Below, in pieces: positions 13,101 through 21,854 of a stretch of DNA of 64,000 bases. The notes under the pieces were generated by a model that was not told the DNA's origin, did no database searches, and saw only the letters and a program-made list of their open reading frames with translations. The position numbers and the translations under genes were made by a program. Positions within the stretch are counted from its first letter, which is position 1. Every line of letters begins with the position of its first letter. The stretch is from assembly GCF_901709675.1 (NCBI RefSeq), contig NC_051107.1, positions 152,001 to 216,000 on the forward strand, in the 5' to 3' direction. Source of the DNA: Syngnathus acus. Its lineage: Eukaryota; Chordata; Actinopteri; Syngnathiformes; Syngnathidae.

Positions 13101-16100
13101 TTTCTGATGGTCACAAACATTGCAAGTACCTTAAAATAAGGCTGGTATCTGCACCGATACCCGGTATCGCTGCTTGTCCATTCCTACTGACAACGAAGTA
13201 AAACGAATGGACAAAGTAGAAATGCTCTGCAATATAGTTCTACTTTTTGTAAACAAAGGTCTGGCTCTACATTTCTAGTGAAACAATGATTATAGAACTT
13301 TCTGAAAACAAATTTAATGGTGTTAATGAATTTTTGGCCGCGTTCAGTACATGTGAATAAATACTATGTAATGAAGATGTAAATGTGGAGATGAACTGGC
13401 CACTGTATTTGCCGTAATTGCTCACTTTTGACTGACAGTGAAAAACTTACAATGATTCTAAGAATATGTAACAACGTTTTCTCTGGCAAGTTTGTGAAGT
13501 TTGGGCCACAGAGAAAAAGCTTAGGGTTCGTAAACAAGAACGACCAGTTCAGTCAGTGAAGGTACTGAAGAACAACAAAGGCAATGTTCAAGTTGTGAAG
13601 AACTAGAGAAATAAATCAAGATATGGGGAAAGTAATGGAAGCTAGTTGAAGTCAAAGTCAAAAAGTCAAAGTCTGCTTTATTGTCAATTACTTCACATGC
13701 CAAGACACACAAAGAAATCGAAATAACGTTCCCACTATCCCACGGTGACAAGACATAGTACACAATATACATACAAGTAAACAACACAAAAAAATAAAAA
13801 CAAGAAGGCACAAACAATGAATAAATAAGAGTGATGAATAAATAATAAATAAACAAATAACACAATAAATAAGAGGAGCAAAAATGGAGCAAGTGTGCAC
13901 ACAGCAGACAGTCAGAATATAGCGCAAAAGTACAGGACGCTACGCTAGGCTATTAAATGTTACTCATGCTTTAGAGAGGATGTAGCCAAGCCATAGTCTT
14001 TCACATATTCTATATTTATCAGATATATCCATAAAGACCTTTAAGCCTTTTTAAGACGATGGCCAGCAAAAGGTTTGATAAAAATACCTCGATCCATAGT
14101 GCCTTTAAACAGATGACGTCCACTAATTACAGTAGCGTGTTTTTTTTTATCTATTTTGTCAAGAATTTCAAGAGTTTTGGTATTTTATTTCTAACGCTTA
14201 AACCTTTCATGTATTCATTATTGAGTGTACAACGAAAAGTACCCAATTTGTTCGATAAATAGCTGTACAAGACCACAATTCAGCCTTGGTTACGTGACAA
14301 AAGAGCTGTGTCCATGCGCGCAGCCATTTTATAAAGTGATTAAAACATTTCTACAAAGAGACAATATCAGGAACATTTATACTAACATTTTAGTGCCATT
14401 TGGTGGCAATGACAGCAGAAATGGCTAAGACTTTGTAAGATCTGGTTTGTCATTTGAAAAAATACAAATATATTCAACATGTAAATAAGCTTTTATCCAA
14501 TAGGGTCTTTGTCTTAATTTTATCTAGACAACAGCTTCGTTCTGATTGATTAATTCCCAATATGTGGGCATTGGGAGCCCAACGTGTCTCTTCATTGATT
14601 TGGCTTTGTTAAAACACACCGGGCCGTGGGTGGAATTTCTTTCCCTATATGTATTTTATTCTATTCTAGTTGATTTGGCTTGACAACTTTAAGGCACGTG
14701 TGTCAAAAGTGCACTGCATGTTTTAAAATGTGCTACAGCTACATTGTAAAAACAAAAACCATTAGTGTATGCATTCTCTTTTTACTTGTCTAAACAAAAT
14801 GAAAACAAATAAGTTCCTTACTTACCAAGGGGGTCAGCCTTGCCATTTTGGTCAGGTACAGTAAACACACCAACGACCTTGTGACCCTGTTTCTTCAGGT
14901 TGCTGTACACCTCCTTGCCAAACAAGCTCTGGCCAATTATAGCTAGTCTGAGCTTATTCTGGAAGTGATTCTGTAATGGAAGGAGAAAATAAATTAATTT
15001 CAGGCATTATACAAATTGTAACCGACCCACACGCACAATATATTGCAGATAAGTATACACATATACGTATTGCACATATAGTGGGTGGGGATGGATGGAT
15101 GGATGGATGGATGGATGGATGGATGGATGGAATTGAATCATAACTGATTTTTGTTTAAAATTAAGTCCTGTTTTTTAATAAAGGGATGAAAATCAAACAT
15201 TTTTAAATCGGATTTAGCGATCAATTGCCAAAATAATTACAATTATAAAATTGTTATTAATTAGTTGCAGCCTTACAATGTTTTATTTGTCAAGAACTTA
15301 CATGGATAAAAGTGTTAGGGCTGTCACAATGCAATATTTAATGTAAAAAATCTTGTATTTTTGTGATAAGACGGACTAATGCTGTACTCGCCAAACTTTA
15401 TGAGACTGATTCAGTTCATGTTCTCCGTAGTTAAGCAAACGTTTGAAATTGCCTTGTTTTGATTAAACACAAAAGATAATATATTTATACTTCGGGATTA
15501 CTACTAAAATTAATGAACAATTACTGTTGAGAGGCTGACAGAGGATTTGGACTGTTCTGAGGTAAAAAGATGAATTTTGACAGCTTTAAAATATATATCA
15601 GAGTTATAATAATGAAATAAATCATGAAATTTGTGTTATACACGTTTACTTAATTACATGTGTCACTGAAAATATAAAGCATTCTATGTATTGTGTGTCT
15701 TTATTACCAGACTACAGTCATGTACTTAAATTAAAACAACAGCTTTCCTTCCACCTTTAGCTTATAGGAGTTAACATTGGATGCAGTTTGTCACTCTGTT
15801 CCATACAGTGGGTTCCCTCGATTGCAATTCCAAGAAGCAAGATGTTTGCCTTAGGGCTACTTATCATTAAGCATTTGCCATTGGTCAGAATTAGAGCCGA
15901 GAAAAGCTACTGGCTGACTGACGATGACGCCTTCACCCTCCCCATCTGTTCCAGACACGTGTAAAGACCAAAGGGGCTGCGAGTTGGCTCTGTCAAGTGC
16001 ACGAGGCAGCTGGTATCGTATAGCATGTTGCAAATGGTTCACGGCCACTATTCACTAATTATATCAGAATTGCACTAAAATCTCAAATCATAGAAGCACT

Positions 16101-16178
16101 CGTTAAAAAGGACCAGGCAGTAATTCCACGATTTTGAATATTCTTTGGAAGTCATGCACGGTCGCATCACTACCCTCC

Positions 16179-16216
<38 letters not shown>

Positions 16217-16440
16217 GTGCTGATGCAACTCCTCTACGTTTTGCAGTGTGTAACACAGTAGAGATGAATCGGTACAGCTATGAATTAAGATAGAAAATAT
16301 TCAAGTCTTTCTAAGCCCAAGCGACTTCGCATCAGTCAATTAATATGTGTCAGTGGCAAGTTTGTATGAATGCAACAAAAGCAGCTTTTACTCACAGAGG
16401 TGGAAAATGTTCTGAAGACCTGGCTTGCTGTCGACAACAT
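1029..16440 (-). CDS. aldh1l2: ALDH1L2, 5' four coding exons (mitochondrial 10-formyltetrahydrofolate dehydrogenase), partial
   Basis: Coding exons on the minus strand are 16440-16396, 14970-14826, 4068-3834 and 1194-1029. All junctions are GT-AG and the phases join without a break (0, 1, 0) into 197 codons. Residues 1-15 ([15 protein letters not shown]) are a basic, Ser/Thr-rich mitochondrial presequence, which separates ALDH1L2 from cytosolic ALDH1L1. Residues from about 18 are the formyltransferase domain: IIGQSLFG nucleotide-fold start, the HPSILP...HRGASAINW signature containing the catalytic His, and the [12 protein letters not shown] segment with the catalytic Asp. The full enzyme converts 10-formyl-THF to THF and CO2 with NADP in the matrix; the carrier and aldehyde dehydrogenase domains must lie beyond position 1. 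Intron 2 is about 10.8 kb and full of transposons. No frame damage is seen, so the gene looks intact. Confidence 0.93.
1669..2425. mobile_element. hAT-type non-autonomous element with exact 8-bp TSD
   Basis: Ends CAGCGATCCCCGACC and GGTTGAAGACCACTG form imperfect terminal inverted repeats. The 8-bp direct repeat ATGTAGAT flanks it at 1661-1668 and 2426-2433. No transposase is seen. The ends ('ggaccgg', 'gcggcccggg') match the element at 7399-8264, so both belong to one family. It lies in ALDH1L2 intron 3. Confidence 0.85.
2595..3584. mobile_element. hAT-type element, TIR CAGKGACGTGCGGT, 8-bp TSD
   Basis: Left end CAGGGACGTGCGGT and right end ACCGCACGTCACTG are inverted repeats (13 of 14). 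The TSD CCTCTGAC is perfect at 2587-2594 and 3585-3592. A fragment of a different hAT end (CAGCGTTCCTCAACC) starts near 3484 inside it. It is inserted in ALDH1L2 intron 3. Confidence 0.85.
3834..4068 (-). CDS. aldh1l2: ALDH1L2 coding exon 3
   Basis: A 235-nt exon (acceptor TTTCAG, donor GTAATA) encoding [15 protein letters not shown] through [15 protein letters not shown]. It holds the catalytic His of the formyltransferase. The residue before HRGASAIN is Leu where Arg is usual in family members I recall. Confidence 0.93.
4399..4593. repeat. (ATGG)n microsatellite, about 195 bp
   Basis: Almost pure tetranucleotide array; the long WMDG/IHPS ORFs over it are artefacts. It lies in ALDH1L2 intron 2. 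Confidence 0.97.
4592..4764. repeat. 172-bp segment duplicated at 15130-15302
   Basis: Begins right after the (ATGG)n array with GAATTGAATCATAACTGA and runs to TTGTCAAtAACTTACA. The copy at 15130-15302, also after an (ATGG)n array, differs at only a handful of bases by eye. Confidence 0.85.
4962..5039. repeat. Perfect 30-bp inverted repeat (hairpin)
   Basis: Left arm 4962-4991 and right arm 5010-5039 are exact reverse complements with an 18-nt loop. The 21-nt word at 4983-5003 is also repeated at 5051-5071 just before the LINE insertion. Confidence 0.9.
6056..6616 (+). pseudogene. C-terminal remnant of Rex3-like reverse transcriptase
   Basis: An open stretch encodes [38 protein letters not shown] and [20 protein letters not shown], the thumb and C-terminal region of RTE-type RTs. 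It lacks the catalytic FADD box and endonuclease, so it cannot be active. Confidence 0.85.
6671..6724. repeat. (GATG)n LINE tail
   Basis: Tetranucleotide tail of the LINE copy ending at 6726. Confidence 0.9.
7399..8264 (-). mobile_element. hAT-type element with BED-finger transposase remnant
   Basis: Ends CAGTGATCCCCAACC and GGTTGGGGACCACTG; flanking 8-bp repeats CTTTATAC (7391-7398) and TTTTATAC (8265-8272) differ at one base. On the minus strand about 7892-7707 encodes [20 protein letters not shown] then [13 protein letters not shown], a C2H2 BED zinc finger of the ZBED5/SCAND3-like hAT transposases; the catalytic part is absent. It lies in ALDH1L2 intron 2. Confidence 0.87.
8729..10102. 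mobile_element. hAT-type element, 8-bp TSD, nested
   Basis: The TSD CACTAGCC is perfect at 8721-8728 and 10103-10110. The element starts CAGCACATCCGGCCC and ends GTTTGCCCACCCCTG. At 9086 onward the plus strand encodes [15 protein letters not shown], resembling the start of GTF2IRD2/EPM2AIP1-like hAT transposases, then decays. A LINE-like 3' tail motif (AAAAGCGCTATATAAATT, about 9837-9854) lies inside. Confidence 0.8.
9820..9875 (+). repeat. LINE/SINE 3'-end motif (GCGCTATATAAAT...ATTATT)
   Basis: The word TTGAAAAGCGCTATATAAAT followed by an ATT-rich tail recurs at 63340-63393. It is a common retroposon 3' end in fish; only the terminal 50-60 bp is recognisable here. Confidence 0.6.
10130..10707. 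repeat. 250-bp tandem repeat, about 2.3 copies before the LINE
   Basis: The unit starts GTAAACAATCG at 10130, 10380 and 10631 (periods 250 and 251 bp) with few differences. The third copy is cut at about 10707 by the LINE and resumes at about 12583 (TACTGCTTACCTATG). There is no ORF. Confidence 0.9.
10708..12582 (+). mobile_element. 5'-truncated CR1/L2-clade LINE
   Basis: It begins in the linker before the RT domain and ends with a 3' UTR and a TTTGACTTTGACTTT tail. Flanks GTACAGC (left) and GTACTGC (right) suggest a 7-bp TSD with one mismatch, consistent with interruption of the tandem repeat. Shorter 3' copies of the same family lie at 13648-13946 (-), 27580-28056 (+) and 39752-40014 (-). 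Confidence 0.88.
10720..12287 (+). pseudogene. Reverse transcriptase of CR1/L2-type LINE, one frameshift
   Basis: The reading frame shows RT boxes in order: [59 protein letters not shown] (catalytic ADD), and [17 protein letters not shown] near the C-terminus, ending at the stop after LNSLPPSA. The only break is in a run of C at about 11199-11208, which shifts the frame between ERLVMEHI and FEFAYRAK. The endonuclease is missing because of 5' truncation. Confidence 0.88.
12583..12690. repeat. Continuation of the 250-bp tandem repeat after the LINE
   Basis: TACTGCTTACCTATGTTTCC to about 12690 matches the middle of the unit at 10201-10310 and 10456-10560. Confidence 0.85.
12913..13647. other. 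Unassigned intron sequence
   Basis: About 735 bp of AT-rich ALDH1L2 intron 2. I see no ORF with family resemblance and no clear repeat. Confidence 0.5.
13648..13946 (-). mobile_element. 3'-UTR fragment of the CR1/L2-type LINE
   Basis: Reverse complement matches 12285-12575: CTACGC/GCGTAG junction, the Ser/Val-free AT-rich UTR and the AAAGTCAAAGTC tail. It contains no intact coding sequence; ORFs over it are UTR artefacts. Confidence 0.9.
13947..14825. other. Unassigned intron sequence
   Basis: About 880 bp of AT-rich ALDH1L2 intron 2 up to the exon 2 donor. No feature recognised. Confidence 0.5.
14826..14970 (-). CDS. aldh1l2: ALDH1L2 coding exon 2
   Basis: A 145-nt exon (acceptor TTACAG, donor GTAAG) encoding the first beta-alpha-beta of the formyltransferase fold, including [14 protein letters not shown] and VVGVFTVPD. 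Confidence 0.93.
15088..15131. repeat. (ATGG)n microsatellite, about 44 bp
   Basis: Short tetranucleotide array in ALDH1L2 intron 1, followed by the duplicated 172-bp segment. Confidence 0.95.
15130..15302. repeat. Second copy of the 172-bp segment
   Basis: Same order as 4399-4764 (array then segment), 10.5 kb away and in a different intron of the same gene. Reversed, it starts near a 'ggctgcaactaatta' word common to several fish MITEs, so it may be a repeat family rather than a local duplication. Confidence 0.8.
15303..16395. other. Unassigned ALDH1L2 intron 1 with A30 run
   Basis: AT-rich intron. A run of 30 A at 16186-16215 is the only simple feature; I could not assign it to a retroposon. 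Confidence 0.5.
16396..16440 (-). CDS. aldh1l2: ALDH1L2 coding exon 1 (presequence)
   Basis: Fifteen codons from ATG at 16440, followed by donor GTGAGT. This start gives a presequence matching the family; a longer overlapping ORF in another frame is not homologous. The exon boundary is in phase 0. Confidence 0.85.
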
Positions 16441-17700
16441 ACTGGCGTTTTGTGTTCTTAAAAAGATGAACAAAATAAAAGACTAAAAGTGCGACCCTGC
16501 CAACAAATGTCCGTACATTCAACAACCTGATACGTGTCAAGAGTGAGAGAGCGGCTTGTCGCTCTCCACAACATGCACGTAGCACCAAAGCGTACGTAGT
16601 ATGCTATGCAGTGTGCGTGCGCGTTCACGTTCTACTCCGCGGGCACCCGCGTTTTTGTCTATTTGAGTCTGTTTACTTGACGATCATTAACATTTTTTAT
16701 GATTATTATTATTGCAGTAGCTAGAACTTAAACTCTTCCTGGATTGTCATCGTAATGTGCCATTTAGGATTGTATTGGTTTTCTAGTTTTAAATAACTTT
16801 GACATCTTCAATTTATAATAAACAACAATCTCATTCGTATAAAGCTCGGGGATAACAATTAAAATATATACATTCAATTTAACATTCACACTCAGTTATG
16901 AATTAAAATATAATCACTCAAAATACCATGTGTTATAATCTAATAAAATAAATAATAATTATTAGTTTACAATAATAGGTTCTATGTGCGCCACTCATCT
17001 AAACGCAATTTTCTGATATGTGGAATATGAATTAAACTGCAAAGTCCCTCTGTGTTGAGCCATCTCAGGGGGCACCTGGGGTGCCACTTGCTGTCAACTA
17101 AAATTGATGACATCACAGTTTCTCAGGGCTCAGATATGTGACCAATCACAGCTCAGCTTGAGAACATCAAACGAGCCATGATTGGTCGATTTAGTCGACA
17201 GCAAATGGCAAAATACGTTTTTAAACGCTTTATTGTACATGAGAAATAGTAGTGATCAAATTCATTTTAGAGAAAGCCTTTACTGCTGGAAATGGCTGAA
17301 TAATTAAAGTTTTCCTTTGACTAAACCTATCCTCCACTAACAAAAACAGGGGACAAAAATAATTGAACAAGAGTAGTCTACTTACTGCAATATAGAGGTG
17401 TTAATAACAAAAACTGTTAGCTCACCAAATGAGAGAAAATAATCCCTGAACACTAACCAACTAAACAAACAAGCGCTATAGCTACACCAGAAAAATCAAG
17501 ATCACAGCTGCAAGGAGGGATATGTGACAGCTGTCATTTGGGCCTTGCCTCACACTGACAGCAGCAGATTTGAACTTTGCATCTCCTAGCAGCAGCCAAT
17601 GACAAAGCTGTTAGTGTCCTTGCAGCAACCAATCAGCAGGACTGTAGCAGGAAGGCAATCAGCTACGGAGAGGCACGCACACACAAAAATCACCACAAAA
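16441..17700. other. 5' flank of ALDH1L2
   Basis: A short GC/CpG-rich stretch (about 16540-16660) lies just upstream of the ALDH1L2 start and is the likely promoter side. A segment at about 17040-17215 (CATCTCAGGGGGCACCTGGGG) looks repeat-like but has no defined ends. No TATA box or gene was assigned. Confidence 0.4.
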
Positions 17701-17727
17701 GATCCTTTCTTCCCCCTCATTTTATTG

Positions 17728-17778
<51 letters not shown>

Positions 17779-18010
17779 ATCTTTATTTCAAACATAAAAC
17801 AGAAAGAGAAAAAATAGAACATATAGCACTTTAAAGTGCCATATCTAAGTCCATACCACAAACAAACAAACAAACAAACAAACAAACAAACAAACAAACA
17901 ATAAACCAACAAACTGAAGAAAAAAACAATAAAGAATGCTGGAAAAGGAGTAGGAGGAAGCTTATTTTTCTGTTTCATTATTGCTTGTGTGCAGCCATTT
18001 GGCATATTTA
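17728..18010 (-). mobile_element. Retroposon 3' fragment with (GATT)n tail
   Basis: Reversed, the sequence runs through an AT-rich 3' UTR with a (TTTG)n stretch (17867-17901 on plus as CAAA) to GAAATAAAGATATCAATC and a (CAAT/ATCA)n tail at 17731-17779. This is the form of Rex/L2-type LINE 3' ends. The 139-aa ORF here is not coding. Confidence 0.6.
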
Positions 18011-18205
18011 GTCCTTGTACCTGCTAAACAACATATTTTTGTAATTTTTTTTAAATTAGTGGATATTTGGACTTTGCTTGAGTTCCTCACTTAGACTGTT
18101 CCATAGTTATACAGAAACATTTTAAGGTTGTTCTTATGTTTAAGATTTTGAAGTTGTGATTCCCCCTTAACTTATAACCTCCCTCCCGATTCCTAAATAC
18201 TAGGG

Positions 18206-18563
18206 GTGTAACGATTCATCGATACACATCGATTAATCGATACAATGCTCTACGATTTATTGGCATCGATGCTAAACGTAAACATCGATTTATATCGCCG
18301 TGTTTGACCTCGGACATTAGACGCGACTTTATTTTGAAATCCAGTTCATTGTTGCTTGCTTCCTCTTTCTGGGAGCAGTACGCGGCGTGTTGTGTTGTGA
18401 GCAGAGCAGGCACGTGAAAGGGGAGCCGACAACTACGCGGCTCCTGGGCTGGTGCTATGGCTAGTGTCCAAGAAGACGAGGAAATTCGATCCCCTTTGGG
18501 CTTCAAGTCATTCGTTTGGAAGCACTTTGGATTCCAAAGAAAAGATGGCTCAACGGACAATTA
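18206..18563 (+). mobile_element. hAT (Ac/ZBED-like) 5' fragment with start of transposase
   Basis: Starts GGGGTGTAACGATTCATCGAT, a typical hAT terminal word with nested ATCGAT repeats. At 18456-18563 a 35-codon frame reads MASVQEDEEI then GFKSFVWKHFGF, the beginning of a ZBED-type BED finger, and then is cut off at a stop. No right end is seen. Confidence 0.55.
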
Positions 18564-18759
18564 AAATTATTGTAAATAAATAGTTCAGTAATGCACTTTA
18601 AAGTTAATGGTATTACAAAAAAAGAAAGAATATTCATTTTTCTTTACTTCTATGAGAAAAAATATAGGAATTTGATCAAGTTCAGTGTTAAAATAAGCAC
18701 TTTGTATACTACAATACTCTTGTAATTTCCTAAATAAAGAGTTTGCAGTACCTTGTTGA

Positions 18760-19027
18760 TTTTGCTCTTTTCATCTGATCGCGGTGGTGCCTTTGTGGGC
18801 AGTCGGAGAAATCAACGCCAACAAAAAAAAATACATCCAGCCTAGTTAAGACCATACCAAAGACTATAAAAATGGGACCCATTGCCTCCCTGCGTGTGTG
18901 ACGATCATTGGGACTTAAAAATTGGGTGTGTATTATACATGGGTACAGGCTTTTTTCCAGCATCAACATGCCATTTTTAGGGTGCGTATTATACATGGGG
19001 GCGCATTATACACGGAAAAAAACGGTA
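18760..19027 (-). mobile_element. 'GTATAATACGCACCC' transposon end with SINE relic
   Basis: The right end ...GCGCATTATACACGG then AAAAAAACGGTA matches, inverted, the left end at 44603 (TACCGTTTTTTTCCGTGTAT). Both copies contain the SINE-derived words ACCAAAGACTATAAAAATGG and GTGTGTGACGATCATTGGG at the same place, so the SINE was acquired before the copies spread. Confidence 0.6.
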
Positions 19028-19037
19028 TGTGTTATTA

Positions 19038-20395
19038 TTGTCACGATGTTTAATCAGTATCAAACATGTATGTTATCTTGATGTTCCATTTACACATGAA
19101 TGTATAAATGGCGGAAAGGGTTAATGGTGATACTAAGTGGTGGTGAGATCCCACACATGAGAGTGACCTCGGTCACGTTCATCCAGTTGAAGCCTAAACA
19201 AAATGCTGTTTGACGGAACACAAGTCAGAGAAAAAAACATTTGCAAATGTCACGTTGACGGACAGTTGACAAGATTTGGGAGTGGGAAACAGGATGAAGC
19301 ATCCCTGAGAAAATTGTTACTTCCATGAGAACATGGTCACCTCATCTGGTTGAATCCGGTTGAGACCGGCCGAGATGCAGGTGCAGTTTATTCTGGAAGC
19401 ATTTGGGTCATCTGAGGACAATGTATGACGTCATGGAAAAAAACTGGTACATGACCAAGCAGGCATAGTACCCACGAACTGGACTGGTATAAAAGGTTCG
19501 TTCGGACAAAGAGCAGCGCTCTCTCTTGCCCGGTGGGCTTTCCCTGTCAGGGGTATGCCCCTGCGGCCACTGCCGTGGGTCGAGAATGCCGATTAGACAA
19601 AGATAGATTTCATTCTTTCTGAGATTAACCCAAGGTCCGTTAAGATGAATTTTTACAATCTTCAAATTGGACTTAGTCAAATTTTAAGCTTAAAGACAGG
19701 CTAGGAGATGCAGACCTCGGTGCAGGAGAGAGGAGCCATTTTTAGGGCGTCATCATCTCCATTCTTTAGGCCACCCTGTTCTTTTAAACAGAATTCAGAT
19801 TTTGGAACAAGGAGAACTGATCACTCGACTTTTCCACCAAACAGCATTTTAGACCTCTAGCCTCTTAACCTTTTTTACTATATTTTTGAGTTTTCAATCG
19901 AGAGAACTTCGAGACTGAATAATTTTTGCCCTATTGAGAATGGTGAGTGGAAATTATTTTTAGTTGTTCGAATAATTGAAACTTGTAATTCTCTTTCTTG
20001 CTTATTCATTAAATTTCTACTTTAAAATCATTTAATTTCGATTAATGATTATTTTGATCTTTTATGCTTTAAATCTCTTTTGTTTCTCTATCATAGTCAT
20101 ACTTTAAACCGTTCAGTTCTTTTTTAAATGAAGACAGCTTTAATCCTTGACATCAGGGAGTGTCAGAATCTAGTTCAAAACCGTTAACTTGAGCTCAGCT
20201 AGTGTGGGTGCACGCTAGTGTAAATAAACGAGTTCCTACGGTCTTAACAAAGACAGCTAAATCTATTCCAAGAGGTTAACAAAAGCCCCAATCATTATAG
20301 GAAAGAAGAGCCGCTAAAACGGCCGCGATTGAGGAGATCCTGGGTCTCGACAAAGTTGTTACTCAACCCTCGGGTTTCTTTGATTTCAGCGGGAC
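19038..20395 (+). other. Possible long LTR, unassigned
   Basis: Starts TGTCACGATG; a TATA box (GGTATAAAAGG) lies at about 19488-19498; a consensus splice donor (ATGGTGAGTG) is at about 19939; and at about 20396 TGGCGTCCGGAAATG resembles a tRNA primer-binding site. No second LTR copy or ORF is present in the window, so a retroviral LTR is only one reading. It is repeat-like intergenic DNA otherwise. Confidence 0.25.
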
Positions 20396-20878
20396 TGGCG
20401 TCCGGAAATGACGGAATTAATCTAACAATACATTAGTTACCTGAACAGCGTTTAGACTCGGAACAAATCTTCTTTCCGTACCGGCTTAAATCATTTCTCG
20501 TCTCACCTACAGACTGCGTTACTGCAGAGGGGCTAAAGTACAGAATTTTACCCTTTAAACGGAGAGCCACTTACATCAGATAACTGCACGATTGACAGTA
20601 ATCAAACGTTAGTTGGAGTTGTTCATGTTCCTGTATCCACTGTACTACTTGTCCATTGTTGCTTGATGTAGGTTGAGTAGTGTCCCTGAGCATTATGTTT
20701 GCGTTTTGTGTTACCTCCATTCAGTTCCAATCCAGTTGATTTTCTATTGAGGATACTTATTCAAGCTTTTCCAGTTCCTCAATACTCCTCACCATCAGTA
20801 TCTTGGCCTCTTCTGGTCATCCATTAAGCTTGATGTATATCTTGCAATTTCTGGTCCATGTACTTTTTTTCATTCTTC

Positions 20879-21381
20879 TCAAGTGACGTGCTTTCTTTGC
20901 AATGTCCGCTTTGTCAAATGTTTATTTATGTAGATGTCTGAACCTTTGAGCAACTTACCCTGTTTTAGAAGTGCAATTTTGTGCTTCCTGTTCACAAATT
21001 TCAGAATGACTGCTGGCTTATCGTTACTGTTTCGTCTGGGGAGTGGATGACAGGCTTCAGCCTGGTTGGAGTCCATAGTTATTCCTTTTGTTTGCAGAAT
21101 TGCAGCGACCTGTTGCTCGGCTGAGCTTGCATCTTGCTCACAGCCATTGCTGCCTGCCGTCACTGCCCTTACATATGATATAGGTTTAATTGCTATTCCA
21201 GTGATGACAATGTCATTTATTCTTGAATATTGCTCAAGGTCTGCAACCCGACTTTCAAGGTAGGCAAGCCGCTTGTCCTTCTCAGCATTGAGCATACGGA
21301 GCTTCTTTACCTCTTCCACCAGTGCCAAGATGTTTTTCTGCTGCATCCTCACAGCAGAAACTTCTTCCGAAAGGAAGTCAA
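20879..21381 (-). pseudogene. LINE ORF1-like protein (L1/Tx1 type), part downstream of the Gypsy insertion
   Basis: On the minus strand the frame encodes a coiled coil (LALVEEVKKLRMLNAEKDKR, LAYLESRVADLEQ) followed by YSRINDIVITGI and AVILKFVNRKHKIALLKQGK, the coiled-coil plus RRM-like order of L1/Tx1 ORF1 nucleic-acid-binding proteins. The first residues of the open frame (MTWGRD) come from the inserted LTR and are not native. The rest of the N-terminus lies at 23984-24065. Confidence 0.65.
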
Positions 21382-21837
21382 TGTCACGTCCCCACGTCAC
21401 CTGACTTCCAGCCTAGCCCGACTCATGGAATTGCCAGCACCTGCTACAGCTCGTTAGGTTCCCTATATAACCTCTCTGTGTTCTGCCAGTGGTTGTCAGT
21501 TCGTCTGATTACCCTGCACGTGATACTGCTGCCTTTTTGTCCCCGGACCAAACTTTGTAGCCAACTGCTTCCTTGAACTTCGACCACGCTCCAGATCGCC
21601 GCCTGTCCTGACTACTTGCTTGACCTTCGACCACGCTCCAGATCGCCGCCTGTCCTGACTACTTGCTCGACCTTCGGCCACGCTCCAGATCGCCGCCTGT
21701 CCTGACTACTTGCTTGACCTTCGACCACGCTCCAGATCGCCGCCTGCCCTGACTACTTGCTCGTTCTACGTCCCCGTTTTCCCTCTCACCATTAAAGGAT
21801 CGTGCTGCACTTGGTTCCCTGTCTTTGTTGCCTGACA
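21382..21837 (+). repeat. 5' LTR of the gag-only element
   Basis: TATA box TATATAA at 21464-21470. Predicted RNA start at about 21495 (GTCAGTTCGT), 31 nt from the first base of the TATA box. Four tandem 47-bp units occupy about 21580-21767, in the transcribed part. Confidence 0.93.
21464..21470 (+). promoter_or_regulatory. TATA box of the gag-only element LTR
   Basis: TATATAA, 31 nt upstream of the word GTCAGTTCGT that is complementary to the leader; this fixes the likely U3/R border. Confidence 0.75.
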
Positions 21838-21839
21838 GA

Positions 21840-21849
21840 ACGAACTGAC
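21840..21849 (+). other. Predicted self-primer binding site
   Basis: ACGAACTGAC is the exact reverse complement of GTCAGTTCGT at 21495-21504, the predicted first 10 nt of the transcript. No TGG-initiated tRNA site is present right after the LTR. Confidence 0.75.
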
Positions 21850-21854
21850 CAGAA

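Noticed and set aside
16388-16588. 66-codon ORF over ALDH1L2 exon 1
   Set aside because: It is in a different frame from the presequence that joins in phase to exon 2.
17586-18005. 139-codon ORF with CLFV and NQSI runs
   Set aside because: Produced by the (CAAA)n and (GATT)n repeats of a retroposon 3' end.
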